Source: CAYJFK01 sp964369475 (GTDB taxonomy: Bacteria > Bacillota > Clostridia > Oscillospirales > Feifaniaceae). Taken from it: DNA of 15,693 nucleotides. The notes below the pieces were generated by a model, which did not search any database, had not been told where the DNA came from, and saw only the letters and a program-made list of their open reading frames with translations. Below, in pieces: positions 1 through 6,538 of this stretch; positions within the stretch are counted from its first letter, which is position 1; every line of letters starts with the position of its first letter. The stretch covers positions 1 to 15,693 of the forward strand of contig CAYJFK010000056.1 in the NCBI GenBank assembly GCA_964369475.1, written 5' to 3'. A program made the position numbers and the translations under genes.

Positions 1-53
1 ATCGTGTGTACCCCTTAAAGGTACCGAGGGTTCGAATCCCTCTCTCTCCGCCA
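1..53 (+). tRNA. tRNA-Ser, 3' part only (5' end outside window)
   Basis: The sequence folds as the 3' half of a class II tRNA. The long variable arm pairs GTACC (8-12) with GGTAC (20-24) over a 7-nt loop. The T-arm is GAGGG (26-30), loop TTCGAAT (31-37), CCCTC (38-42). The 3' acceptor strand is TCTCTCC (43-49), with discriminator G50 and an encoded CCA at 51-53. The long variable arm and G discriminator indicate serine rather than leucine or tyrosine. The anticodon lies before the window, so the isoacceptor cannot be read; the first bases could be the 3' side of an anticodon stem. Confidence 0.9.
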
Positions 54-90
54 AAAATAAAAGGAAGGCTTTGGCCTTCCTTTTATTTTT
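53..90 (+). terminator. Rho-independent terminator after tRNA-Ser
   Basis: A 17-bp perfect inverted repeat has arms at 53-69 and 74-90, a TTTG loop and an A-rich/T-rich outer stem, so it could work in both directions. It begins at the last base of the tRNA CCA. The same hairpin recurs at 232-269 and, with one loop change, at 371-408 inside the tandem repeat. Confidence 0.85.
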
Positions 91-96
91 ATCTGA

Positions 97-196
97 NNNN
101 NNNNNNNNNNNNNNNNNNNNNNNNNNNNNNNNNNNNNNNNNNNNNNNNNNNNNNNNNNNNNNNNNNNNNNNNNNNNNNNNNNNNNNNNNNNNNNNN
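97..196. other. Assembly gap of 100 Ns inside the repeat
   Basis: Exactly 100 Ns suggests a placeholder of nominal length. The sequence before the gap stops at the repeat position equivalent to 275, and the sequence after it resumes at the position equivalent to 336. If the 139-bp periodicity holds, the true missing length would be 60 bp, or 60 plus a multiple of 139. Reading frames that cross the gap are meaningless. Confidence 0.9.
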
Positions 197-437
197 CTTT
201 TCCGCAGAAAAGCGAATCTGCTCTCTCCGCCAAAAATAAAAGGAAGGCTTTGGCCTTCCTTTTATTTTTATCTGAATAGGGGATTCGAAAGGCGGCACCT
301 GAAAACAGTCCGGTGGACTGTTTTAACCGCCGTGGCTTTTCCGCAGAAAAGCGAATCTGCTCTCTCCGCCAAAAATAAAAGGAAGGCTTTAGCCTTCCTT
401 TTATTTTTATCTGAATAGGGGATTCGAAAGGCGGCAC
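197..437 (+). repeat. 139-bp tandem repeat mimicking the tRNA 3' end
   Basis: One full copy (197-335) and a second copy truncated at 437 repeat with a period of exactly 139 bp, with one substitution seen where they overlap. A partial copy (about 42-96) is fused to the tRNA-Ser tail. Each unit contains a GCTTTTC/GAAAAGC hairpin, a degenerate T-arm segment (CGAATC), CTCTCTCCGCCA identical to the tRNA 3' end, the terminator hairpin, GGGATTCGAA (280-289, 419-428), which is the exact reverse complement of the tRNA T-arm TTCGAATCCC, and then GGCGG. The full copy adds hairpin AAAACAGTCC/GGACTGTTTT (302-311/315-324) and CCGCC pairing to GGCGG. The element could fold as a branched RNA. No protein is supported here; the apparent reading frames are artefacts of the repeat and the gap. 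Confidence 0.85.
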
Positions 438-483
438 TTGCAAACAAAACAAACCCCAAATTTAAACACATAGGAGAGCTATC

Positions 484-699
484 ATGAACCAAAACTTCAT
501 CCCCGGAAAATACCGCCACTTCAAAGGCGGCGAATATGAGCTACTTTATCTTGCAAGGCACAGCGAAACACTTGAGGATATCGTCGTCTACCGTGCCCTC
601 TATGGCGAAGGTGGAGTGTGGGTACGGCCCGCTTCGATGTGGAACGAGATAGTTATCCACGAGGGCAAAGAGGTGGCAAGGTTTACTTTGGTCTTATAA
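484..699 (+). CDS. DUF1653 domain protein
   Basis: This is a 71-residue soluble protein that matches the small DUF1653 family along its whole length. Recognisable family features are GKYRHFKGGEYE near the N-terminus, LARHSETLEDIVVYRALYG in the middle, the tryptophan-containing WVRPASMW, and a C-terminal VARF segment. The family's molecular function is not established; members occur as single-domain proteins in many bacteria. The ATG at 484 follows AGGAG with suitable spacing. The gene stands alone: the tRNA-like repeat lies about 45 bp upstream and a bidirectional terminator follows immediately. The family call is based on recalled motif resemblance, not a search. Confidence 0.85.
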   Translation: MNQNFIPGKYRHFKGGEYELLYLARHSETLEDIVVYRALYGEGGVWVRPASMWNEIVIHEGKEVARFTLVL

Positions 700-740
700 A
701 AAAATGAGCTGCTCGCACTTTTGCCGGCAGCTCATTTTTT
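699..740. terminator. Bidirectional terminator between convergent genes
   Basis: A 14-bp perfect inverted repeat (699-712 and 727-740) has AAAAAATGAG/CTCATTTTTT outer arms and a 14-nt loop. It has a T-run on each strand and lies between the DUF1653 gene and the convergent Spx/ArsC-family gene, so it probably terminates both. Confidence 0.88.
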
Positions 741-761
741 ATTTGCAGAGGGGTGCTACAT

Positions 762-1109
762 TCACACCTTCTCCGACCAATCCGCTTCCTTAAACCCGAC
801 GAGCACAAAATCTTCCCCGACAACAATCGGCCGCTTTACGAGCATTCCGTCTGTTGCAAGCAGTTCTAACTGCTGATCCTCGCTCATGGTCGGTAACTTG
901 TCCCTTAGCGCCATAGACTTATAAACAAGACCGCTCGTGTTGAAAAATTTCTTTAGCGGCAGACCGCTTTTTTTGTGCCACTCTTTTAGCTCGGCATAGG
1001 TGGGGCGCTCCTCCTTAATGTGCCGCTCGGTGTAGGTCGTGCCATTATCGTCAAGAAATTTCTTTGCCTTTTGGCAGGTCGTGCATTTTGGGTAGCAAAT
1101 AAATAGCAT
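762..1109 (-). CDS. Spx/ArsC-family thioredoxin-fold protein
   Basis: This 115-residue protein has the ArsC/Spx fold signature. A CxxC motif (Cys9-Thr-Thr-Cys12) sits at the start of the first helix, preceded by the strand MLFICYPK, and the conserved arginine and cis-proline segment KRPIVV lies at residues 92-97. The family includes Spx-type RNA polymerase regulators, YffB-like proteins and arsenate reductases. The length fits the whole family and CxxC suits redox chemistry or sensing. No arsenic or metal-resistance gene is nearby, so a specific arsenate reductase call is not justified. AGGAG lies just upstream of the ATG on the minus strand. The gene is transcribed alone toward the shared terminator. 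Confidence 0.85.
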   Translation of the reverse strand: MLFICYPKCTTCQKAKKFLDDNGTTYTERHIKEERPTYAELKEWHKKSGLPLKKFFNTSGLVYKSMALRDKLPTMSEDQQLELLATDGMLVKRPIVVGEDFVLVGFKEADWSEKV

Positions 1110-1485
1110 GATAACTCTCCTATATAATATTATTTTAACTAAACACAGCTTGGGAATTTTTCCAAGCTAAATTTTATTCAATCTTCAGTAAATATACTTG
1201 CCGTCCTCTGTGTCATTATAAAAAAGTGGCGGTTTCTTATATTTATAGTATCGTAGCTAACTTGCGCATGTCAACTTATTTTTTGTAAAACTTGTAAGTT
1301 GCAAAAATTGCCTTCGCCATGACAGATACATCGACCGCTCTTTTAGCGTAGCAATATATCAAAAAAAACACCTATATGTCAAAAATATACTCTATGAAAA
1401 TATCATTGCATATGATAATATTTTAGTTGTTACTTATTTATCTATCTTTTGCAAACTCTGCTACTGTGCAAAAAAAAGGAGCTTT
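1110..1485. other. Divergent intergenic region with candidate operator
   Basis: This 376-bp AT-rich region separates the divergently transcribed Spx/ArsC-family and AraC-family genes. No gene is supported in it. Visible structure includes hairpin AGCTTGG/CCAAGCT (1147-1168) with an 8-nt loop in the minus-strand leader. There is also an inverted repeat TATCAT-TGCAT-ATGATA (1401-1417) about 70 bp before the AraC start, which could be an operator. No promoter with two good hexamers stands out. AAGGAG lies immediately before the ATG at 1486. Confidence 0.5.
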
Positions 1486-2739
1486 ATGGTGCAGTACATA
1501 TCATTTTCACCGCAGGATTATGAGATAACAGTTCTAATAAATGAACTGCTCTATGGTCAAAAAAGTGACCATATTTTAAAAAGCCTCGAACGAGACAATT
1601 TAGCAACATCGGTAGACATTGAAAATATGTATATCTGCATCACGGGGCTTAGGCAGTCGCTCTTTCGTGGTCTATTCGGTGCGGACGCTCCGACATACAG
1701 CGAGCTCTATAAAGGCGCACGTGCTAAGGTGATGGAATTTCTCGATCAGCATGAAATCTCGTGCGAAGGGGTTATAAATCTTTATTCCAAGAGCAAAAAG
1801 TTTGTTTATCTTATGTCGGCAAAAAACGGTGGCGATATAGATATAAAAATGGTCGCAACCGCTATAAACGAGATACACGACGAGCAATATAAAAAGACAT
1901 TCGGTGTTAGCAAAATGTCGAAAAATTATACGGCATTTTCAAAAAAGATAACCGATGCAAAGGACATTCCGAGCGAATTTGCAAAGATAAGAAAATTTGC
2001 AAAGTATAGGTTTTTCCTAAGCGAAGAATGTGTAATTGATGAAAAATTGCATGATGAGCTTTACATCCCACAGGATATAAACACGCTTCACCCAATACTT
2101 AGCATCCTTTTGGAGAGCGTTAATAAAAACGATGCCGAGCAGATCGCCGCAATCACAGAGACGCTCTTTTTAAAGCGACTTAAATATAACTTCGAGTTTA
2201 ATTTGGTTTCGGACATTCTTGCCATAATAAAGGGGCGAATCTATGGGCTGATGCGAGAAAACGACCTTGTAATGAGCGGAAATCTCGAGGACATTTTATC
2301 GATAGAGCAGTATCACGACTTAGAGGACATGAGAGAGGGCATATGCAGTATGCTTACAGAGCTCGCTCTAAACATGAGTAAAGCCCACTTGAAATACAGC
2401 CCTCATGTGGCAAAGGCCGTGAAGTATATAAAAAATAATTACAGGGACGATATAAGTTTATCGTCACTTGCAAAGCACGTCAATGTAACGCAAGAACACC
2501 TCTCCAGAACGTGGAGCAGGGAGGTTGGAAGTAGCATTCCCTCATACATAAGACATCTAAAGATCTCATACGCAAAGGAGCTCCTTCATGACACGGAGCG
2601 AAAGATAATTACCATTGCAAAGGAACTCGGTTTTACAACATCGCATAGATTTGGACAGGTCTTTAAGCTCGAAACAGGCATGACACCGAGCGAATACAGA
2701 AGTAAAAGCAACGCTTTGGGAGACGTGGCATTAAAGTAA
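1486..2739 (+). CDS. AraC-family transcriptional regulator
   Basis: This 417-residue protein has a C-terminal AraC/XylS-type DNA-binding domain of two helix-turn-helix units (about residues 306-406). The first is DISLSSLAKHVNVTQEHLSRTW. The second is TIAKELGFTTSHRFGQVFKLETGMTPSEYR, whose ending is the family hallmark. The N-terminal 300 residues are not a cupin arabinose-binding domain or a response-regulator receiver that I recognise, so the signal it senses is unknown. The start is well supported by AAGGAG before the ATG. It is followed after 55 bp by the exported flavin reductase gene in the same direction. By analogy with other regulator-enzyme pairs it probably induces the reductase when the reducible substrate is present; this is inference. 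Confidence 0.9.
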   Translation: MVQYISFSPQDYEITVLINELLYGQKSDHILKSLERDNLATSVDIENMYICITGLRQSLFRGLFGADAPTYSELYKGARAKVMEFLDQHEISCEGVINLYSKSKKFVYLMSAKNGGDIDIKMVATAINEIHDEQYKKTFGVSKMSKNYTAFSKKITDAKDIPSEFAKIRKFAKYRFFLSEECVIDEKLHDELYIPQDINTLHPILSILLESVNKNDAEQIAAITETLFLKRLKYNFEFNLVSDILAIIKGRIYGLMRENDLVMSGNLEDILSIEQYHDLEDMREGICSMLTELALNMSKAHLKYSPHVAKAVKYIKNNYRDDISLSSLAKHVNVTQEHLSRTWSREVGSSIPSYIRHLKISYAKELLHDTERKIITIAKELGFTTSHRFGQVFKLETGMTPSEYRSKSNALGDVALK

Positions 2740-2750
2740 ATTTGTTTATT

Positions 2751-2764
2751 AACGCACTTGCGTT
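2751..2764 (+). promoter_or_regulatory. Small inverted repeat before the reductase gene
   Basis: AACGC-ACTT-GCGTT lies in the 55-bp space between the AraC-family gene and the reductase gene, about 30 bp before the start codon. It could be a regulator binding site or a short RNA hairpin. It is too short to be a terminator and has no T-run. Confidence 0.35.
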
Positions 2765-2794
2765 GTAAAGATATTATTTTAAAAGGAGCATACT

Positions 2795-4828
2795 ATGAAA
2801 CTTAGGAAGAAACTTGCACTGGCACTTGTACTTGCAAATGCACTGAGCGCCTCTGCAATGGCGGCAAGCTACACGGTACAACCCGGTGATGTGCTGTGGA
2901 AAATAGCAGAGGACTTTGGCACAGACTATCAAACACTTGCAGCGGCAAACGACATTGATAACCCTCACCTAATCTATGTCGGACAGGAAATTGTATGGAG
3001 AGGCACAGAGGCAGAGATCCCGACACCCGAGGTTTCCGGCGCTCTAACAAAAAGTGCTTCGGCTAAGGGTTTCCAGAGCGATGTTGAAGTTGCCGTAACG
3101 ATGGAAAACGGCAAAATTACAGCGCTCGAAGTTGTATCTCATGGCGAAACACAGGGAATAGGAACAAATGCAATAGATGCACTGCCTTCAAAGATCGTTG
3201 AGTACCAAACGGTAGCGGTCGACGGGGTGGCAGGTGCTACAATGACGAGCGGCGCAATTATAGAAGCTACAAAATCGGCACTTGTTGCACTTGGCGCAAA
3301 TGTTGCCGACTTCTCCTCCGCAGTTGAAATGGGCGAAGTTTCGACCGAGGTCATCGAAAAGAGCGCAGATGTTGTAATTATCGGCGCAGGCGGCGCAGGG
3401 CTAAATGCGGCGGTCGAAGTTCTAAGGGCAGGCGGAAGCGCTATCCTAATCGAGAAAATGCCAAGTGTAGGCGGAAACACACTGCTTTCGGGTACTGCGC
3501 TAAATGCATACGACCCTCAAAGGCAAGAAGCTATGACAATTCTTGAGTCGGAGCTCGGCCTTCTTGACGAGATGCTAACAATGGAATTTGAAGATGAGCT
3601 TGTACAAGAGTGGCAAGCAACATTTGCACTTGAAGTGGAAGAATACAAGGCATCGGGAGAGGACTATCTGTTTGACTCCCCATCGCTACACAAGCTACAC
3701 ACATATATCGGTGGCGACATGATCGGCAGTCCGGAAGTTATAGATGCCTTTGCCGAAGGCGGACTTGCCGCCGTTGAATATATCGAGGATTTCGGCGTTG
3801 AGTGGATTCCCTCGATAAACTCGGCAATCGGCTCGTACTGGCGCCGTAGCCACAGCACTGCCAAGACATTTGGAGAGGCAGGCGCCGACTACATTTTGCC
3901 CCAAGCAGAATTTGTTAGAGAAAACGGCGGCGTTATTTTAACAGAGTACACAGCCGAGCAAATTGTTATGGAGGGCGGCAAAGTTGTTGGCGTAAAGGGT
4001 AGGACGGCAGAAGGTCAGCCCTTTGAAATTTCGGCAGACAAAAATGTAATATTGGCAACGGGCGGCTTTGGATCGAATGTAGAGATGCGTGAGCACTACA
4101 ATGTACAATGGCCGACACTCGATGCAAGCGTACCGACAACAAACGGCCCAACATCGATGGGTGAGGGCATTGTTATGGCCGAGCAGATCGGCGCTAACCT
4201 TGTCGATATGGAGTGGATTCAGCTTCTACCGACATACGGCGGCGGACTCTTTACACCATACACGCAAAATCAGCTCTACATCAACCACGATGCAAAACGC
4301 TTTATAGCAGAGGACTCTGCACGTGACGATCTTGCATCTGCAATCTTAGAGCAAGAAAACGGCGAAACATGGATTTTGTCCGATGCAAACACAGTTAACG
4401 ATGTAATAGCTCCTATCTACGTTGCGGAAATGAAGGTTTCTCAAGGCCTACTCTTTAAAGCGGATACACTTGAAGAACTTGCCGAGCTTGCAGGGCTTGA
4501 TGCAGATACGCTAATTGCAACTGTCGAGGACTACAACAGAGGCCTTAGAGAAAAGGACGATAGCTTCGGACGTAAGTTTATGGATCAGGAAATAGACGAT
4601 GCGCCATACTACATAGGCCTTTCCCAACCAATGATTCACCACACAATGGACGGTGTTGAAGTAAACGGTCAAAGCGAAGTGCTTGACACAGAGGGCAATG
4701 TAATCGAAGGTCTGCTTGCAGCAGGCGAAGTTACAGGCGGCCTACACGGCACAAACCGCCTTGGCGGAAACGGCATAGCAGATATGGTAATCTTTGGCCG
4801 TCAAGCAGGTATAAATGCAATGAAATAA
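2795..4828 (+). CDS. Exported LysM-FMN-FAD reductase (fumarate reductase-like)
   Basis: This 677-residue protein starts with a Sec signal peptide (about 1-23, likely cleaved after AMA) and has no lipobox cysteine. A LysM domain (about 25-69) should hold it in peptidoglycan. An FMN-binding domain (about 90-170) contains DGVAGATMTS (143-152), the site at which ApbE-type enzymes attach FMN to threonine, most likely Thr151. The rest (about 190-677) is a fumarate reductase/urocanate reductase-type flavoprotein: GxGxxG at 197-202, Glu220, HHTMDG (615-620) and the closing GTNRLGGNGIADM. Arg510, His616 and Arg655 align by eye with the catalytic and carboxylate-binding residues of flavocytochrome c fumarate reductase. 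It probably reduces an external double bond as a respiratory electron acceptor. The substrate is not predictable; see the finding on its active site. Start: AAAAGGAG before ATG. Confidence 0.9.
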   Translation: MKLRKKLALALVLANALSASAMAASYTVQPGDVLWKIAEDFGTDYQTLAAANDIDNPHLIYVGQEIVWRGTEAEIPTPEVSGALTKSASAKGFQSDVEVAVTMENGKITALEVVSHGETQGIGTNAIDALPSKIVEYQTVAVDGVAGATMTSGAIIEATKSALVALGANVADFSSAVEMGEVSTEVIEKSADVVIIGAGGAGLNAAVEVLRAGGSAILIEKMPSVGGNTLLSGTALNAYDPQRQEAMTILESELGLLDEMLTMEFEDELVQEWQATFALEVEEYKASGEDYLFDSPSLHKLHTYIGGDMIGSPEVIDAFAEGGLAAVEYIEDFGVEWIPSINSAIGSYWRRSHSTAKTFGEAGADYILPQAEFVRENGGVILTEYTAEQIVMEGGKVVGVKGRTAEGQPFEISADKNVILATGGFGSNVEMREHYNVQWPTLDASVPTTNGPTSMGEGIVMAEQIGANLVDMEWIQLLPTYGGGLFTPYTQNQLYINHDAKRFIAEDSARDDLASAILEQENGETWILSDANTVNDVIAPIYVAEMKVSQGLLFKADTLEELAELAGLDADTLIATVEDYNRGLREKDDSFGRKFMDQEIDDAPYYIGLSQPMIHHTMDGVEVNGQSEVLDTEGNVIEGLLAAGEVTGGLHGTNRLGGNGIADMVIFGRQAGINAMK

Positions 4829-4841
4829 AGGGCTTTAACTG

Positions 4842-4886
4842 CAGGGTGACCCCTGTAAATCCAAACCGCTTTATGAGCGGTCACCC
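4842..4886 (+). other. Two mutually exclusive hairpins after the reductase
   Basis: CAGGG/CCCTG (4842-4846/4851-4855) overlaps an alternative fold in which GGGTGA (4844-4849) pairs with TCACCC (4881-4886), enclosing CCGCT/AGCGG (4866-4870/4876-4880). It lies between the reductase stop codon and the terminator, so it would be in the mRNA 3' end. There is no T-run; function unknown. Confidence 0.45.
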
Positions 4887-4900
4887 TAAGTTAAATTTGC

Positions 4901-4948
4901 CCTCTAACACAAAAAGACAGCTTTTTAGCTGTCTTTTTGTGTTAGAGG
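4901..4948. terminator. Strong bidirectional terminator hairpin
   Basis: A 22-bp perfect inverted repeat has arms at 4901-4922 and 4927-4948 and a TTTT loop. The inner part, AAAAAGACAGCT/AGCTGTCTTTTT, is a typical intrinsic terminator on either strand. It probably ends the reductase transcript, and from the other side the sigma factor operon transcript, which would read through the 12-bp repeats first. Confidence 0.88.
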
Positions 4949-5043
4949 TAATGGGTGGGGTTTTTCGCAGGTGTTTTTTGTCGGTAGTTTGTGGTCATTG
5001 CTGAGCTGATAATTACCGTAGTAGCTGTTTGTTATGTGTATTT

Positions 5044-5187
5044 ATAGCTGTTCTTATAGCTGTCATAATAGCTGTACCGATAGCTGTTCTTATAGCTGTC
5101 CCGATACCAGTCCCGATAGCTGTTTTAATACAAGTCCTAACACCAGCCCTTACACCAGCCCTTACACCTACCCCAATACTGCCTAAC
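5044..5187. repeat. Twelve tandem 12-bp degenerate repeats
   Basis: Twelve units of exactly 12 bp run head to tail with no indels. Units 1-5 and 7 have the core ATAGCTGT followed by four variable bases. Later units drift to ATACCAGTCCCG, ATACAAGTCCTA and a doubled ACACCAGCCCTT. A related GTAGCTGT at 5021 is out of phase. The array lies between the 4901-4948 terminator and the 3' end of the YfjL-like gene. A 60-codon frame through it (5029-5211) encodes IAVL/IAVP/TPAL tetrapeptides, but it lacks a good ribosome binding site, so it probably just reflects a period of four codons. Confidence 0.85.
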
Positions 5188-5207
5188 TCTCACCCTATAA
5201 ACCTACC

Positions 5208-6011
5208 CTAATAAATATCCTTATTAGGGTTTTCCTCGTAGGCCTTCTCTATCTTGTCTGCCAAATCTTCGCTCTCTATCTCGCTGTATGGGAAAAATTC
5301 TATGTGGTAGGCCAAGTTGCCCTCGTCGTTGTATATGCCAAAACTGATGTAGTAAAACCCGATCTCCGCCTCATCAAAGGTCTCTTTTATCACTCGAAGT
5401 GCCTCAGCACCTCGCTCAAAACTTTGATCGCCGTCGGCAAAGGATACCCTTACATCGAGCGCACCACCCACTTTGCCGACCTCGCCAACGTCGTAGACCT
5501 TGTCAAGTTCCAAGGTGCGGCCGTCTATGCCGCCCTCTCTTAAGTCCTCCGCCGCCCTGTCCTCCACCTCGACCTTGGAGACAAGATTTGCCGAAGCGTG
5601 AAGGGGCTCTGCCCCTATAAAGAGCTCTTGCTCCTTTAAAACCTCAAAGAGATCGTCGGCCTCGTTACGATAATCTCTGCTAATCCGAGTCATGACATTC
5701 CATCCCTCGGTGATATTGTTCTCGTATAGATCTCGGCTTAGACTGCCGTTTAGGTTGTAATATAGCGTAAAATGAAGGTCCTCTACCGTCTCGCTCTTTA
5801 GATTGATATAGTATCTCGTGCTCTTAAAATCAAAGCCAATTTCCGAGGTTAGATTTAGGTCTGCATAGTTTTCGGCAATGTACTGCTCGGAATTTTTTTC
5901 TACCAAATACTTGGAAATCGGATTGCCGACAAATCCGTTTGTAAAGTAGAGCACGCCGCAAATTAAGGCTATCGCCAGTATAACGGCCGCTATTTTTAGT
6001 GTCTTTTTCAT
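5208..6011 (-). CDS. YfjL-like membrane-anchored protein
   Basis: This 267-residue protein has an N-terminal hydrophobic anchor (about residues 6-24, no lipobox). It is followed by VGNPISKYLVEKNSEQYI, which resembles the N-terminus of the Bacillus YfjL family, whose function is unknown. The remainder is an acidic, mixed alpha/beta extracytoplasmic region without recognised catalytic motifs, ending in IYNDEGNLAYHIEFFP and a charged tail. The ATG overlaps the anti-sigma stop codon as ATGA (6008-6011), and GGGAG precedes it, so the two are probably translationally coupled. As third gene of an ECF sigma/anti-sigma operon it may be a sensory or envelope-stress partner; that role is inferred from position only. 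Confidence 0.65.
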   Translation of the reverse strand: MKKTLKIAAVILAIALICGVLYFTNGFVGNPISKYLVEKNSEQYIAENYADLNLTSEIGFDFKSTRYYINLKSETVEDLHFTLYYNLNGSLSRDLYENNITEGWNVMTRISRDYRNEADDLFEVLKEQELFIGAEPLHASANLVSKVEVEDRAAEDLREGGIDGRTLELDKVYDVGEVGKVGGALDVRVSFADGDQSFERGAEALRVIKETFDEAEIGFYYISFGIYNDEGNLAYHIEFFPYSEIESEDLADKIEKAYEENPNKDIY

Positions 6012-6538
6012 AATTTTTTCTCCCTTCTAAATCCAAAATGAAGCAGTGCCGCTATAAGCACGCCGAGCGCTGTAAGTGCAAAATATATCAGTGCCCACCA
6101 AAAGGGCGGCAGGAATGCCAAGATATAATCGCCCTGTAAAGCATGACCGAAGGAGTGGTAGACCCACCTGATATAGACAACCCCAAAGACCAAAAGGCAG
6201 ACATTAAGCGACCGTTTCTTTAGCGACATGTAGCTTATGCCGCCGATGAGCGGCATTATTAATATGTTGTAAAACATAAATCTATCTGACGAAAGGCTTA
6301 TGCCAAAGAGTATTCCAAGGGCAATGACCGCCATGCTGACAGCCATTAAATGCTTCTTAATCTTGCTTACAATTTTGCTGTCGACACTCTCGAAAGCTAT
6401 GCCTTCGCCATAGAGCTCTCTGCAAGCATCGCAGGTCTTTATATGCTGTTCTACCGCAATCTTGCTGTCGCTACTTGCCACTTCGTCTTTAACGAGCGGC
6501 ATTAAATCCATGCATATATCGCACGATATTTTATACAT
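6008..6538 (-). CDS. Zinc-finger anti-sigma factor, membrane type
   Basis: This 176-residue protein has a short cytosolic N-terminal zinc-binding module with Cys6-x-x-Cys9 and the anti-sigma hallmark HxxxCxxC at His32, Cys36 and Cys39. A linker and about four hydrophobic segments follow (around 65-82, 88-104, 111-127, 139-166), then a basic tail. Such proteins hold an ECF sigma factor at the membrane until a signal releases it. Most have one membrane helix, so four is more than usual. I chose the ATG at 6538, after AGGAGG with 9-nt spacing; a TTG one codon earlier is also possible. It overlaps the sigma gene stop by 8 bp, which supports partnership. Confidence 0.8.
   Translation of the reverse strand: MYKISCDICMDLMPLVKDEVASSDSKIAVEQHIKTCDACRELYGEGIAFESVDSKIVSKIKKHLMAVSMAVIALGILFGISLSSDRFMFYNILIMPLIGGISYMSLKKRSLNVCLLVFGVVYIRWVYHSFGHALQGDYILAFLPPFWWALIYFALTALGVLIAALLHFGFRREKKL

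Noticed and set aside
197..437. CRISPR-like array
   Set aside because: Units are contiguous 139-bp tandem copies with no variable spacers and there are no cas genes.
15..452. Long minus-strand reading frame across the repeat and gap, ending with a DSNPRYL-like peptide
   Set aside because: It spans Ns and translates tRNA T-arm and terminator repeats; such peptides are well-known artefacts of reading through tRNA sequence.
762..1109. Arsenate reductase of an arsenic-resistance operon
   Set aside because: CxxC layout is shared with Spx and YffB-like proteins and no arsR, arsB or acr3-like gene is adjacent.
1147..1168. Hairpin AGCTTGG/CCAAGCT as a copy of the one at 15557-15586
   Set aside because: Only the 7-bp arms match, and the inner sequences and contexts differ, so chance is adequate.
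3139..3480. 113-residue antisense frame inside the reductase gene
   Set aside because: It is a shadow of a strongly supported coding sequence and has no homology or ribosome binding site that I can see.
5029..5211. 60-residue protein of IAVL/TPAL repeats
   Set aside because: No good ribosome binding site, low complexity, and the frame is explained by the 12-bp repeat period.
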